A DNA stretch of 43,633 nucleotides from Oscillospiraceae bacterium. GTDB taxonomy: Bacteria > Bacillota > Clostridia > Oscillospirales > Oscillospiraceae. A program made the position numbers and the translations under genes. Every line of letters starts with the position of its first letter. Position 1 is the stretch's first letter. The stretch covers positions 1-43,633 of the forward strand of contig WRJQ01000011.1 of the NCBI GenBank assembly GCA_009778485.1. Direction: 5' to 3'. Under the pieces are notes generated by a model that was not told where the DNA came from, did no database searches, and saw only the letters and a program-made list of their open reading frames with translations. This document shows, one piece after another, positions 7,591 through 17,592 of the stretch.

Positions 7591-9963
7591 TTACTTTATT
7601 ATCGTGTAGTAGTTATACAGTATCTGCGCGGCTTCTGCGCGGGTGAGGGTGTTGTTCGGGTTGTACCTGTTCGCTGTGTCGCCGTGGAGCAGATCCCATT
7701 GGTACGCTTTCTCGACGGCTCCGCTATACTCGCCCGGCACGCTCGCGTAGTCCGACGGGCGGGAGTCGACGCGTTTTACTGCCCAGCGCGGGTTGAAGCG
7801 TTCTATGTAACGCGTCATCAGCAGCGCTGCCTGGGCGCGGGTCACGGCCGCAGTCGGCTGGAGCCCGTCGCTCTCGGATAGCACGCCCTCTGCCATCGCG
7901 GCGTCAATGTAGGGGGCAAACCAATCAGTGGAGTAGGGGTTTTCCATGCGCCCGTACTGCGTGCGCATCAACATAGCTATTAGCTCGGCGACCGTGAGGG
8001 TTCCGTACGGGTTGAACCTATCGTCGCCCACGCCCTGGATTATGCCGCCGGACGCCACTGAGTCGACAGCGCTGCCGAACCAGTCGTCACTCCTGACGTC
8101 GCTGAACCTTCTCCTGCCGTGCGCGGCGCTGCCGGGCATCGGAGTCTCAGAGGGCGCGTTGACTATCGGCACCAGAAGCTCTTCGCCATCTTCTGTATAT
8201 ACTGTCATATTGCCGTGCGCGGCGCCTGCGATTTCAAGCGAGTATGCGATGTCTACGGATATGTAGTCGCCTTCAGGCAGCAGGTTGACTGTGTAGGAAT
8301 CGGCATCGTCCGATACCGTTATGGCGACAGGTTCGTCGGTATAGGCGACGACCATGTAGTCGCCGGCGGGCAGCCAGTATGCTGTGAACGGCTGAGCGTC
8401 TTCCATGAACTCAGAGTACGGCGCAGCCTCAATCTTCACGGCTTCAGGCAGGTAGTCGACGTCCACGCCGCCGGAGGTATATACTTTGGCGTCTTCCGAC
8501 GCGATTGACAGGAAGACCCTGCCGTATGTGGGCTTCGCTTCCCCGTCGAGCACTTGCTGCAGCCTTATGTAGCCGAGCCGGGTTATGTTGATAGTATTTC
8601 CGCCATACTTATAATTACAGGAGTACGAGCCGTTGGAGTGGGCTGTGAAGTATACGTTCTCGTTGCCGGGCTGGTTGCAGTCGTAGACATATATCCTGGT
8701 GTCTGCACCTACTTGCTCAACCTTGTACGGCACTACTGCGTGGCAGTAGTCGCGGCTCCCGGCCTTCGCGTCGATGTAGAAGATTATCGGGTCTTCTCCT
8801 GTTTTCGCGAAGTTCTCGCAGGCTGCTATCAGCGAGGCGCGGCTGAATATGGGGTGCGGCACTCCGTCGAGGTACCACGATATCTGCGCCTTCTCAATCA
8901 GTTGCGTGACGCGGTGGGTCGAGGATTTCGGCGCGGAGATAGCGTATGTCGTGGAGCCACCGAATGACACGGGGTCCAGGTTTTTGTTGTAGAACTTGGT
9001 CGATGTCACGGAGAAGCCGAAGCAGCTTCCGCCCCAGAGGTTCTGTCCGAACTGTTTGTACAGGGCTGTGCCTCTTTGCTGGCCATAGACTTCGATCCAG
9101 AGCTGCTGAGGCGTTTTGTAGCTTGCTGAAAGGCCGAGGTCGGTTCTGGAGTTTGTGAAGGAGTAGCCGTCCGTCCTGGGCTTGAAGAGTGGCTTTTCGG
9201 GCGGCTTTATCTCGTACATCGCGAGGATTAGTACGTCAGCCGTGATGGAGTTGAACGGGCGGTCCCAGCCTTTGAAGTCGTAGCCTTCGCGCTTAGGGTC
9301 GGGCGGGGCTTGCGCGGCTTCGCCTTCTTTGACGACTTGCGTCTTCAGCGTTGTGCCGTCCCAGTCGCAGAATATTACTGTGAACTCCTTGTCGGGGTCG
9401 GGATCAGGATCCGGGTCTGGGTCGGGGTCGGGATCCGGGTCGGGGTCGGGGTTCGCTTTGAGGTCGCGGTATCTGTATTGCGTTTCGTACCTGTTGCTCG
9501 ATATGAACCAGGAGAGGTCTTTGCCCGTAATGACATAGGCCGTTTTGTTGCCGCGGTTATACGCTATTTGCGTCTGGCCTTCGAAGTATTGCGTCACTGT
9601 CGCCCCGACTGCGTATTTTTTCGCTTTCTCGATCTGGTCGAGCGTCGCTGTCGAGGTGGAATGGTGTTCGCCGTAACTTACGCGGGCTTTGTATGCCGAG
9701 TAGTTGCCGTTGATGCTGAAGTTGCGTATTTCGCGGTAGTATGGCGAGGCTGCTGTTTGCGTTTGGTACCAGACGAGGTTGTAGCCGATGTGTACTTCTT
9801 TCGTTTCCACTTGTCTGGTGGCCGATGCTGTCGCTTTTGTCTTTGACCAGTCCGACCAGGGTCCCCATTGTTCTGCGGCGGATGCTGTTCCGATTGCGGG
9901 TGTGATCGTGCTTATGCACAGGAGCAGCGCGAGCAGCATCGTCAGAGCTTTTTTCGGGTTCAT
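7591..9963 (-). CDS. SLH-anchored cysteine-peptidase-like surface protein
   Basis: This 790-residue secreted protein is the last gene of the minus-strand cluster. AAGGAGG precedes the ATG at 9963. Domains in order are: signal peptide (1-30); a W-rich region with WGPWSDWS, common in clostridial surface proteins; a (DP)n linker at about 172-191; a Listeria-Bacteroides (InlB B-type) repeat at about 193-252; a catalytic-looking domain at about 280-500; and three SLH repeats at about 620-790. The middle domain has GGSCFGFSVT (Cys314), YCHAVVPYKV (His408) and VYDCNQPG (Asp428/Asn430). This order and spacing is what papain- or C39-like cysteine peptidases use. The triad is my inference, and no named family is certain. 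The product should sit on the outside of the wall through the SLH domains. It starts 22 bases after the lipase gene, so they are probably co-transcribed. Confidence 0.8.
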   Translation of the reverse strand: MNPKKALTMLLALLLCISTITPAIGTASAAEQWGPWSDWSKTKATASATRQVETKEVHIGYNLVWYQTQTAASPYYREIRNFSINGNYSAYKARVSYGEHHSTSTATLDQIEKAKKYAVGATVTQYFEGQTQIAYNRGNKTAYVITGKDLSWFISSNRYETQYRYRDLKANPDPDPDPDPDPDPDPDPDPDKEFTVIFCDWDGTTLKTQVVKEGEAAQAPPDPKREGYDFKGWDRPFNSITADVLILAMYEIKPPEKPLFKPRTDGYSFTNSRTDLGLSASYKTPQQLWIEVYGQQRGTALYKQFGQNLWGGSCFGFSVTSTKFYNKNLDPVSFGGSTTYAISAPKSSTHRVTQLIEKAQISWYLDGVPHPIFSRASLIAACENFAKTGEDPIIFYIDAKAGSRDYCHAVVPYKVEQVGADTRIYVYDCNQPGNENVYFTAHSNGSYSCNYKYGGNTINITRLGYIRLQQVLDGEAKPTYGRVFLSIASEDAKVYTSGGVDVDYLPEAVKIEAAPYSEFMEDAQPFTAYWLPAGDYMVVAYTDEPVAITVSDDADSYTVNLLPEGDYISVDIAYSLEIAGAAHGNMTVYTEDGEELLVPIVNAPSETPMPGSAAHGRRRFSDVRSDDWFGSAVDSVASGGIIQGVGDDRFNPYGTLTVAELIAMLMRTQYGRMENPYSTDWFAPYIDAAMAEGVLSESDGLQPTAAVTRAQAALLMTRYIERFNPRWAVKRVDSRPSDYASVPGEYSGAVEKAYQWDLLHGDTANRYNPNNTLTRAEAAQILYNYYTIIK

Positions 9964-9985
9964 GTGATGGCCTCCTTTGGTGTGA

Positions 9986-12900
9986 TTAGCCCAGGCGGAT
10001 AGTGCAGTTTTCGTTTGCGAGTTTGAGTACGGAGCCGGGCTGCACTGTTATCGCTTCGCCTTTCGGCAGCATGTAGTCGCCGAGGAATGTTCCGTTGCTG
10101 GATGAGTCTGTTACTGTGTAGACATTTGCGGCAGGATTGTACGTGACCGTGCAGTGCATTCGGCTGACGTGCGTGTAGTCGTCAGGGAACGGCACGCGTG
10201 ATAGCGAGCCTTTTCCGAGGTAGAGTGTTTCGTTCTCGTTCAGGATTATCACTCTGCCCCCGGCGGATCCTGTCAGGATGCTGACCGACCCCCTTTGCGC
10301 GGCTTGCCCGGACGGCAGGCCTGCGCTGCCGTAACCGTAAGAGCCTGCGCCCCCGTATGCATCCGGGTAGGCGTTGCGGTCTGGCCGGGAGGCGCCGTTG
10401 CCTGTGTACGAGTCCGATCCATCGGGCTGGTACGCATAGCGATCGCTCCCCGCTTGGTAGCCGCTAAAATCAGGCGTTGCGCCGGCTGCCGCTTTGCTCT
10501 TCTTCTGCGAGTAGATTATCACGGCGGCTATGAGGCCTCCCGCGATCAGTATTATCGGGACCACGACGACGGGGTTTCCCCCTCCGCCTTGCGAGCTGCC
10601 CGGCGGTATCGACGGCAGGCTCGGCGCCCACGGCTCGCGGGGTGGGCTGGTCGGGGCGACGGTTCCTGTGCTTTGCGTGAATCGGGCCGTCAGCGAGGCG
10701 TCGGAGCGCACGCAGAGCTTGTATGTCAGCTCCGAGGTTATCAGAGCAGCGTCTTTGTACCAGCCGAGGAAGTCCGCGCCTTCAAGCGGGAAGGCTTCCA
10801 TTACCGTAAACGAGCCCGTCTTGAACTTGCCCGCGCCTACGGCTCCGCCGGAGCCTTCGACTTTCACGTCGACGCTGAATGTCTCAATCGCGGCTTCTTT
10901 CAAGTCGTCGTCGGGAGCTATTCTGCCTTGCGAGCCTCTTAGTTCATAGACTGTTTCCTCTTCGGCGGGGCTGACTGCCCCCAGCGTGGATGTGAACTCC
11001 GCGCCCGCCGTTACCGGCACGTCGTAGTAGTTGACCAGCCTTACGTTGCCGCCGGCGTCACGGCTGTATTCCGCTACCGAGTATGTCATCGTGCCTGTGT
11101 CGGTTCCTGTGATTTTTATCGTATACCCCTCTTCCGCAGGCAGGTAGACTGCTTTTTGCCCATCGCCGTCGTATGTCAGGAGTATGCCGCTATCTCCGTT
11201 GAGTTCCGGGATGTCGTCTTCGATCTTGCCGAGCAATTTCCCTTGCGCGTCGTAGACTTCAAGGTCGACCGGGCAGTCGATGTGAATGACCCTGTAGTAT
11301 ACGGGGTTGCGCCTTGCTACGCCGCCGAAGTAGTCGGCCGGGAGGGCGCGCATCCAGGCTAGGTAGAGTTCCGGGTAGTGGCCTTGCATCAGCGCTTTCT
11401 GGTTTGCTTCGACCTGCTTTTTCGACGCGTCCTGCGAGACGTCTTTGAGCAGGAAGTCGAGGGAGTTTTGCTTTATTGCTATCTTTGGGTCGCTGTCTGC
11501 CGGGACTATCGAGACGAGAGTGCTCGCCACGAGGCCGCCGAAGGCCGCTTGCCACAGCCATTCGTTTACCACAATGCCGGCTATCGGGCCCGAAAATGCG
11601 CTCGCTGCTGCCGCGAGGTCGAATGTCCCGGCTTCCGAGAGGCTTTTCACGAGGCCGTCCTGATATTCTTTGACGTAGTTGTCCCTGTTTTCAAATACTG
11701 TATCGAACAGCACCGGGCATAGCGCCTGGTCGAAGAATATATTCAGGGGTATATCTTTATTCGGGTAGGGGCCGACGTCGTATATCGCTCCGGGCGGCCA
11801 CCTGAAGTCCGGGCCGAAGTTGCCTTTGTGGTACCTGAAGCTGTTTATGAGGTACCAGTTCGCGTTGAGCCCGGAGAGCACGGACGAGCTGCCTGTGAAC
11901 TGCGCGAGCATATCTTTCTCGAGGGTTTTGAATGTATAGCCTTCTTTCGTGTAGTATGTCGCGGGGATGAACTGCGTTTTGCCGTATTTGCTGTATCCCC
12001 AGGATTCCGGCGCGACTCGCGGCACTATGTCGTTCGGGTTGACTATGTTGAAGATGTTCGGATATTCCGAGCTGTTTTCGGAGCTTTTTATCGGTCTTCC
12101 GTTGACCGGCTTTTTCGAGTTGTTGGGGGTCGCGAAGCAGTAGGCGAATATCTCCTGGCGCTTGATTTCCCATGAGGTGACGTCTGTGTAGGCGACTGTG
12201 TCTCCGCTCATGCGCAGCCTGCCGATTTTATAGGGCGATGAGGTCGTCTTGTCTACGAGTTCGGCCGCGAACAGGTTCGCTACTGCGGCGGCTCTGCTGT
12301 ATCCGGTGATCCAGAGTTTTACCTTTGTCTCGCTGCGCAGGCCTGTGCTGTCGAGGTAGGAGGAGAAGTACTCCATGAGGCTGTCTTTGGCTATTTCGAA
12401 GCCTTCGTGTATGTCGCCGGAGCCTATCTTGAAGTCGCCGCCCCATTCCGCCTTATACTCCCCGCCCCGTATCGCGATTGCGATGAGTTCGTAGTCGCCG
12501 TCGCTGCAGGTTATGGTCTTGTGGCCGAACACTGCTGCTATCGAGTCCGCCGTTGGGGTCGGGCGGTAGTTCTCGGCGTGGACGTCTTCGAAGCCCAGGC
12601 CGCGTTTGCCGGGGTCGTCGGCGTCTGTCGGGTTTTTCAGTAGGGATATGACGTTCGCGGCTTGCTCTTCGTCGGTCGCGTAGGGGACGTCTTTGCCGCT
12701 GTTGTCTTTCTTGCGGTTCACGCCGAATGCCGCCATCGCGAGTTCTAGCGACATTGTCGCGAGGTCATGGTCGTATGTCGCGGCTGAATGGTTGAACATA
12801 TCGTCGTAGTAGAGGAACTCTTCGGTCTGCATCTTCCCTTCGCTTGCGTAGCGGAAGAAGCCTTTTACGTCGGGTTTGACGATTTCTTTTGCGGCTTCGC

Positions 12901-13675
12901 CAATTTCATATATAAGGTCTTCGGGGTTTTCCGCGTCATAGGATCCTCTGTTTTGTATATCGTACATGACTTGCTTGGCGAACTTGAATGATTCGGGCTG
13001 CTGGTCGAGGTTCGTGAAGCAGCTCAGCGTGTAGATGTTGTATCCGGCGTTTTTCAGCCGTTGCGCTGTCGTGTAGACGACGTTGGCGTGGGCGTATACT
13101 TTTATGCCGGTGGCCAGCACGTAGTATTCCTGGTAGTAGCTGTACTCCGAGGCTGAGTAGCGGCCGTCGTCCGCGCTTTCGCCCGCTGCGGGCAGGCAGC
13201 CTGAGAAGAAGAGGATGTTGCGGATCATGTGTGTTTGCTCGACGTTTTGCAGCAGCGAGTCTGCCAGCACCAGCGCTTCGTTGAAGTTGGAGAAGCCTGA
13301 GGATGAGCCGCTGTTGCCTTCGGGTATGCCTCGTATCGCGTTGCTGATTGTCCTGATGTCGTCCGTGAAGCCTATTTCGACGCGCGCTGTGCTGGTGCAG
13401 GTTACGAGCGCGACGTAGTTAGTGCCTTCGGCGCCCAGGACTTCGTCGACGAATTTCAGCGCTGCTTGTTTCACGTTTTCGAGGGGTGATCCGACTGTCA
13501 CGGAGTTGTAGAAGCCGGTGGATATGGAGTATGGGCCGGTTGTGTCGAGCACGAGCACGGTGTAGCGCGTGACTTGGGACGCGGTTCGCGCGGCTGTGGC
13601 GTTTTGGCCGGTCACGGGCGCGAGCGTGATGATGAGCAGTAGCGCTATCGCGGCTGTGAGGATCCTCTTTTTCAT
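9986..13675 (-). CDS. VWA-lipase-transmembrane-FHA fusion protein
   Basis: This 1229-residue protein has an unusual architecture. A signal peptide (1-29) is followed by a von Willebrand A-like domain (about 36-260) whose metal site reads DTTGP, so the last MIDAS serine is replaced. A class-3 lipase domain (about 380-800) has the nucleophile elbow GYSRAAA (Ser460), a NPNDIVPRV acid segment and a GHYPELYLAW histidine segment. A beta-rich region with an InlB-like repeat comes next, then one membrane helix (about 1055-1075, followed by KKSK) and a C-terminal FHA domain (about 1132-1229, with HVSRMHC and SSNGTF). The lipase is therefore predicted outside the membrane and the phospho-threonine reader inside. 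FHA binding could connect kinase state to lipase activity or localisation; this is inference. The neighbours are a PASTA kinase upstream and the SLH protein downstream, with gaps under 40 bases. Confidence 0.85.
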   Translation of the reverse strand: MKKRILTAAIALLLIITLAPVTGQNATAARTASQVTRYTVLVLDTTGPYSISTGFYNSVTVGSPLENVKQAALKFVDEVLGAEGTNYVALVTCTSTARVEIGFTDDIRTISNAIRGIPEGNSGSSSGFSNFNEALVLADSLLQNVEQTHMIRNILFFSGCLPAAGESADDGRYSASEYSYYQEYYVLATGIKVYAHANVVYTTAQRLKNAGYNIYTLSCFTNLDQQPESFKFAKQVMYDIQNRGSYDAENPEDLIYEIGEAAKEIVKPDVKGFFRYASEGKMQTEEFLYYDDMFNHSAATYDHDLATMSLELAMAAFGVNRKKDNSGKDVPYATDEEQAANVISLLKNPTDADDPGKRGLGFEDVHAENYRPTPTADSIAAVFGHKTITCSDGDYELIAIAIRGGEYKAEWGGDFKIGSGDIHEGFEIAKDSLMEYFSSYLDSTGLRSETKVKLWITGYSRAAAVANLFAAELVDKTTSSPYKIGRLRMSGDTVAYTDVTSWEIKRQEIFAYCFATPNNSKKPVNGRPIKSSENSSEYPNIFNIVNPNDIVPRVAPESWGYSKYGKTQFIPATYYTKEGYTFKTLEKDMLAQFTGSSSVLSGLNANWYLINSFRYHKGNFGPDFRWPPGAIYDVGPYPNKDIPLNIFFDQALCPVLFDTVFENRDNYVKEYQDGLVKSLSEAGTFDLAAAASAFSGPIAGIVVNEWLWQAAFGGLVASTLVSIVPADSDPKIAIKQNSLDFLLKDVSQDASKKQVEANQKALMQGHYPELYLAWMRALPADYFGGVARRNPVYYRVIHIDCPVDLEVYDAQGKLLGKIEDDIPELNGDSGILLTYDGDGQKAVYLPAEEGYTIKITGTDTGTMTYSVAEYSRDAGGNVRLVNYYDVPVTAGAEFTSTLGAVSPAEEETVYELRGSQGRIAPDDDLKEAAIETFSVDVKVEGSGGAVGAGKFKTGSFTVMEAFPLEGADFLGWYKDAALITSELTYKLCVRSDASLTARFTQSTGTVAPTSPPREPWAPSLPSIPPGSSQGGGGNPVVVVPIILIAGGLIAAVIIYSQKKSKAAAGATPDFSGYQAGSDRYAYQPDGSDSYTGNGASRPDRNAYPDAYGGAGSYGYGSAGLPSGQAAQRGSVSILTGSAGGRVIILNENETLYLGKGSLSRVPFPDDYTHVSRMHCTVTYNPAANVYTVTDSSSNGTFLGDYMLPKGEAITVQPGSVLKLANENCTIRLG

Positions 13676-13714
13676 GGCGTTGTTTCCTTTGTGAGTTGTT
13701 TAGGGGGGGGTGCT

Positions 13715-16700
13715 CTACCCTCCGGGGGCGGGTTCTATTACTGCGTAGTAGACCAGGAGGGTGTCGCCTGTCGTGAACTCGATCAGTATGGAGTATGTGC
13801 CTGAGACTTCCGGGACTGTGTAGGGCGATATCGCCCTTATGAGGCTCGACGGGTAGAGCTCCACGCCTGTCTTGTTACTGGCGTACCTCACCTGGAAGCT
13901 GAAGCCCGTTAGGTCTATGGTCTCCCCGGGGAGGTATACGGTTTTATTGGGCTGCGTATTTATGCCGGTGACTCTCGACACTTCGTCGGTCTCGACCGTA
14001 ATCCTGCAGGTAGCTGTTTTCGTCGGGTCGGCTTTGCTGGCGGCGGTCAATGTCGCGACGCCGTTCGCCCTGGCGAGGAAGAGGCCTTCGTCCGTCACCT
14101 GGACTATGCTCGAATCGCTGGAGGTCCATGTGACCGAGTCATCCGGAGGCTTTACCGTAACGGCGCAGGAGTCGCTTTTCGCCCTGTCGTCCTTGCTTGT
14201 CGCTGTGACTGTCACCGCGCTGCCGCTGCCGGAGACGTTCACGGTCGCGGTTATCCTCGCGCTCATGCCTATATCGACGGTCGCGGAGGTGCTGCTCAGG
14301 CTGATTGAGGTCACGTGCGGCACGTCCGCTTTGACGAGCCCGGTTTGCGATACTGTCACGCCGGTTCCGCTGACTGTCCATGTCACTGCGTCGTTCGCCT
14401 GCATGCCGCCTATCAAAGCGTTGAGCTGGTAGGACTGGCCGCCGTCGAGGGTGAGCGTTTTGTTATCGAGCGTCACGCTGATCTCTGTCACGGTTACGGA
14501 GCATGTGGCTGTCTTGCCGTTCGGCGTTCTCGCCGTGATCGTGGCGCGGCCTTCGCTGACGCCCGTGACCTGGCCGCTCGAGTTCACCGTGGCGACCGAG
14601 GTGTTGCTCGACGTCCAGACTATGCCGTTGCGGCTTGCGTTCGAGGGAGTGAGCGCAATGGTTATCTGGGAAGACTTGCCTTTACCTACTATGAGGCTCG
14701 GCGGGGTCAGTTCGATGCTGTCTATCTTGTCCGGGTCGCGCCCTTTGCTTACCGTCAGGTACACGGTTTCGTTCCTGTTGACTACCATTCCGCCCGGCGG
14801 GTTTTGCGAGATCACGTTGTCCCTGGGTACGATATCGTCGAAGGCTTCGACTATCGAGTAGCTGAGACCGGCGTTCGTAATGGCTGTCGTCGCGTTCTGC
14901 CTGCTAATGCCCGTGACGTGCGGGACTGTGGCTGTCTGTTTGCCGGCGCTTATCGTCAGGGTTACTGTGTCGCCTGCTCTTGCGGAGGTGTTTGCTGCGG
15001 GGTACTGCTTTATGACATGCCCGCTCGGTACTGTGTCGCTATATTCGTTCGGGGATAAATTTACATTGAACCCCTGGCCGCGCAGGGCGTTTTCGGCCGC
15101 TGCCTGCGTCATGCCCGCTACGTTCGGCACGGTGCGGGGTGGTGGGCCGCTGCTGACGGTGAGGGTCGCGGTCGTGCCTTTGGAGTGCGTCGTGCCTGCG
15201 GCGGGGTACTGGGAGATCACGTTGCCCTGCGGCACTGTGCTGCTCTCGGCATAGCTTACGCTGGACTGGAATCCGGCGTTCCCCACTTCGCTGCGCGCTC
15301 TGCTTTCGTTCATGCCGACTACGTTCGGCATGCTGATAAGGGTCTCTGCGGGGCCGCTGCTGACGGTCAGCACCACCGCGGCGCCTTTGTTGACTTGCGT
15401 GTTGAATGGTATGCTTTGCTTCGTCACCGTCCCGGCGGGCGAGGAGCTGTTCTCGTGGTCCACGGTCACGGAGATGCCTTTCGAGGATAGCTCGGCGCGG
15501 GCCGCGGCTTCGCTCATGCCTACTACATTGGGCATCGGGAAGCTTTCGCCGCCCTCGCTTACTGTCAGGCGCACTGTGTCGCCGGGCCTGACGCGGGTGT
15601 ACGCTGCGGGTTGCTGCGTGATGACGAGCCCGGCTCTGACATCGTCGTTCTTCACAAGCTCCACCTCGACTTTGAGGCCTTTGCCTTCGAGGAGGGTTAC
15701 CGCCGCCGTTCTTTCTTCATACACGACGTCGTCGAGCTCGAATATATTCTCACCGAGCGATACGGTGAGCTGAATCGTGCTGCCTGTCAGCAGCATCGTG
15801 CCGGCGGGGGCGCTCTGCCACATTACGACGTCTTTATCGTATTCGTCGCTGTATTCCCAGGCTTGTATCGAGAAGACGAAGCCTTCGGTTTGCATCAGGG
15901 TCTGCGCGGCGCGGTACGCCATGCCGACGAAGAGCGGTACTTCCCTGGGGACTTCCTCGATATCTTCGTTCGGGTCTATGCCCATGGATACTGTCAGTTC
16001 CACGGTCGATCCTACCTGCACCCTGTCCCCTGCTTCCACGCTTTGCGCTATTACGGTATTGGCGGCGAACACGCGGCTGTAGTCGAAGTCGATGATCACG
16101 TCGAGATTAAGCGCTTCGAGCGCTTCTACCGCTTCGCCGACGTTGAGGCCCGATACTTCGGGGAGCACTACGGTTTCGGCGCCGGCGCTTATGGTCAGGT
16201 TGACCATCGTGTATTCAGCGACGTAGTAGCCGGGGTCTACGTCCTGGGCGAGTATCATCCCCGCCGCTATCCTGTCGGAGTTCTCCCTTCGTGCGACCAT
16301 GTGGTTGAGCCTGGCGTCGTCCAGGCGTCTTTCGCCTTCGTCGAGCGTATTATTCACTATCGACGGGACGGTCACCATGCCTTCGATTGGCTCAATCCCC
16401 CTACCGGGCTCCTTACGCAGGTCGATTACGCCGGTCGCGAACAGTATGCCGATGACTATGACGGTGAGGGCTGAGGCGGTTGCTGTGATTTTCGTCCACA
16501 GCGGCCACTTCAGCACGTCGATTTTCTTGATCCTGCCCTGCCTGCGCGGCACGATGTCCTCGGACGTAAGTTCTGCTTCGAACGTTGCCATATCGGGTGT
16601 CCTGTCTTCTATGCGCACGTTGAGGGCGTTGAGGATTGCGGTCTCGTGGTTCTCGTCTATGTCTTTGACGAAGGCGGAGAGCGGCTTGAGCACGTCTTTT

Positions 16701-17530
16701 TGCTTGCTTTCGTAGTAGGCTCTGCGCTCGAGCGCCTCGGGCAGCGTCGAGCCGGTTATCATGCGGTAGAGCGTCGCGCCGACGGCGTATACGTCTGTGT
16801 GGGGGCCCTGGTCTCCCCTGCTGCGGTATTGCTCTTCCGGTGAGTAGCCGGGTTTTATCATTACGGTCAGGCTGCGCGTGAGGGCGGTCGTGGCGAAGCG
16901 CGCCGCGCCGAAGTCTATCAGCTTTACCTGGCCGTCTTTTGTCAGAAATATGTTGTCGGGGGCTATGTCGCGGTGGATAACGCCCTGCTCGTGTATGAGT
17001 TGCAGGGATTTGATGATGGGCATTATCATTTCAATGGCTCTTTCGGGGGGTACCATGTTCTCGCGTTTGAGCAGTTCGGCGAGGGTCTCCCCTTCGAGGC
17101 ATTCCATTATTATGTAGGCTGTGTTGTTGTCTTTGAAGCTGTCGTAGATTTTTACTATGCCGTCCATGCTGTGGAATTTTGCGAGGCGCTGGGCTTCTTC
17201 GACGAATTTGTCGAGGCCTTCGGTGAATTGTTCTTCTTTGACGCCGTTGAATACTGTCACCTGCGTCTGTCCCGGCACGCGGGTCGAGAACTCGCTGGGG
17301 AGGTATTCTTTTATGGCGACTTTTTGTTCCAGCAGGGCGTCCCAGCCTATGTATGTGACGCCGAATCCGCCGAAGCCGAGCACTCTGCCGACTATGTAGC
17401 GGCCTCCCATGATGGTTCCGGGTTCCATTTGCAGGGCTTCTACGGCTTTGGCGCCTTCCACGTAGCCGCAGTGCGGGCATACGCTGAATTCTTCGCTGTA
17501 GTGTTCCATGCATCCAAGGCAGATTTTCAT
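13715..17530 (-). CDS. Transmembrane Ser/Thr kinase with PASTA and Ig-like domains
   Basis: The 1271-residue product starts at the ATG at 17530 (AGAGGA upstream). An in-frame extension to 17635 has no ribosome-binding site. A zinc ribbon (Cys4, 7, 18, 21) precedes a complete kinase domain: LGFGGFG loop at 52-57, VAIK Lys74, HRD 186-188, Asn193, DFG 206-208. One membrane helix lies at about 345-368. Outside are eight PASTA repeats (about 380-950; four retain PNVVGM or a close variant), which bind muropeptides or lipid II in PrkC/PknB kinases. They are followed by Big_2-type Ig-like domains and a terminal Big_3-like domain. PASTA kinases normally end after 3-5 PASTA units, so this ectodomain is about twice as long as usual. 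The protein is probably a wall-state sensor that phosphorylates the FHA proteins of the cluster. It is not the conserved prkC-type locus, because no cell-division or translation genes flank it. Confidence 0.9.
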   Translation of the reverse strand: MKICLGCMEHYSEEFSVCPHCGYVEGAKAVEALQMEPGTIMGGRYIVGRVLGFGGFGVTYIGWDALLEQKVAIKEYLPSEFSTRVPGQTQVTVFNGVKEEQFTEGLDKFVEEAQRLAKFHSMDGIVKIYDSFKDNNTAYIIMECLEGETLAELLKRENMVPPERAIEMIMPIIKSLQLIHEQGVIHRDIAPDNIFLTKDGQVKLIDFGAARFATTALTRSLTVMIKPGYSPEEQYRSRGDQGPHTDVYAVGATLYRMITGSTLPEALERRAYYESKQKDVLKPLSAFVKDIDENHETAILNALNVRIEDRTPDMATFEAELTSEDIVPRRQGRIKKIDVLKWPLWTKITATASALTVIVIGILFATGVIDLRKEPGRGIEPIEGMVTVPSIVNNTLDEGERRLDDARLNHMVARRENSDRIAAGMILAQDVDPGYYVAEYTMVNLTISAGAETVVLPEVSGLNVGEAVEALEALNLDVIIDFDYSRVFAANTVIAQSVEAGDRVQVGSTVELTVSMGIDPNEDIEEVPREVPLFVGMAYRAAQTLMQTEGFVFSIQAWEYSDEYDKDVVMWQSAPAGTMLLTGSTIQLTVSLGENIFELDDVVYEERTAAVTLLEGKGLKVEVELVKNDDVRAGLVITQQPAAYTRVRPGDTVRLTVSEGGESFPMPNVVGMSEAAARAELSSKGISVTVDHENSSSPAGTVTKQSIPFNTQVNKGAAVVLTVSSGPAETLISMPNVVGMNESRARSEVGNAGFQSSVSYAESSTVPQGNVISQYPAAGTTHSKGTTATLTVSSGPPPRTVPNVAGMTQAAAENALRGQGFNVNLSPNEYSDTVPSGHVIKQYPAANTSARAGDTVTLTISAGKQTATVPHVTGISRQNATTAITNAGLSYSIVEAFDDIVPRDNVISQNPPGGMVVNRNETVYLTVSKGRDPDKIDSIELTPPSLIVGKGKSSQITIALTPSNASRNGIVWTSSNTSVATVNSSGQVTGVSEGRATITARTPNGKTATCSVTVTEISVTLDNKTLTLDGGQSYQLNALIGGMQANDAVTWTVSGTGVTVSQTGLVKADVPHVTSISLSSTSATVDIGMSARITATVNVSGSGSAVTVTATSKDDRAKSDSCAVTVKPPDDSVTWTSSDSSIVQVTDEGLFLARANGVATLTAASKADPTKTATCRITVETDEVSRVTGINTQPNKTVYLPGETIDLTGFSFQVRYASNKTGVELYPSSLIRAISPYTVPEVSGTYSILIEFTTGDTLLVYYAVIEPAPGG

Positions 17531-17592
17531 AACATATCCTCTGGTTGGTAGGTTGGGGCAACTGGTTGTGTGGCGAGGGTGAGACAACCCCC

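Noticed and set aside
9310-9846. Plus-strand ORFs over the (DP)n linker
   Set aside because: They are shadows of the SLH peptidase-like gene, without ribosome-binding sites or recognisable domains.
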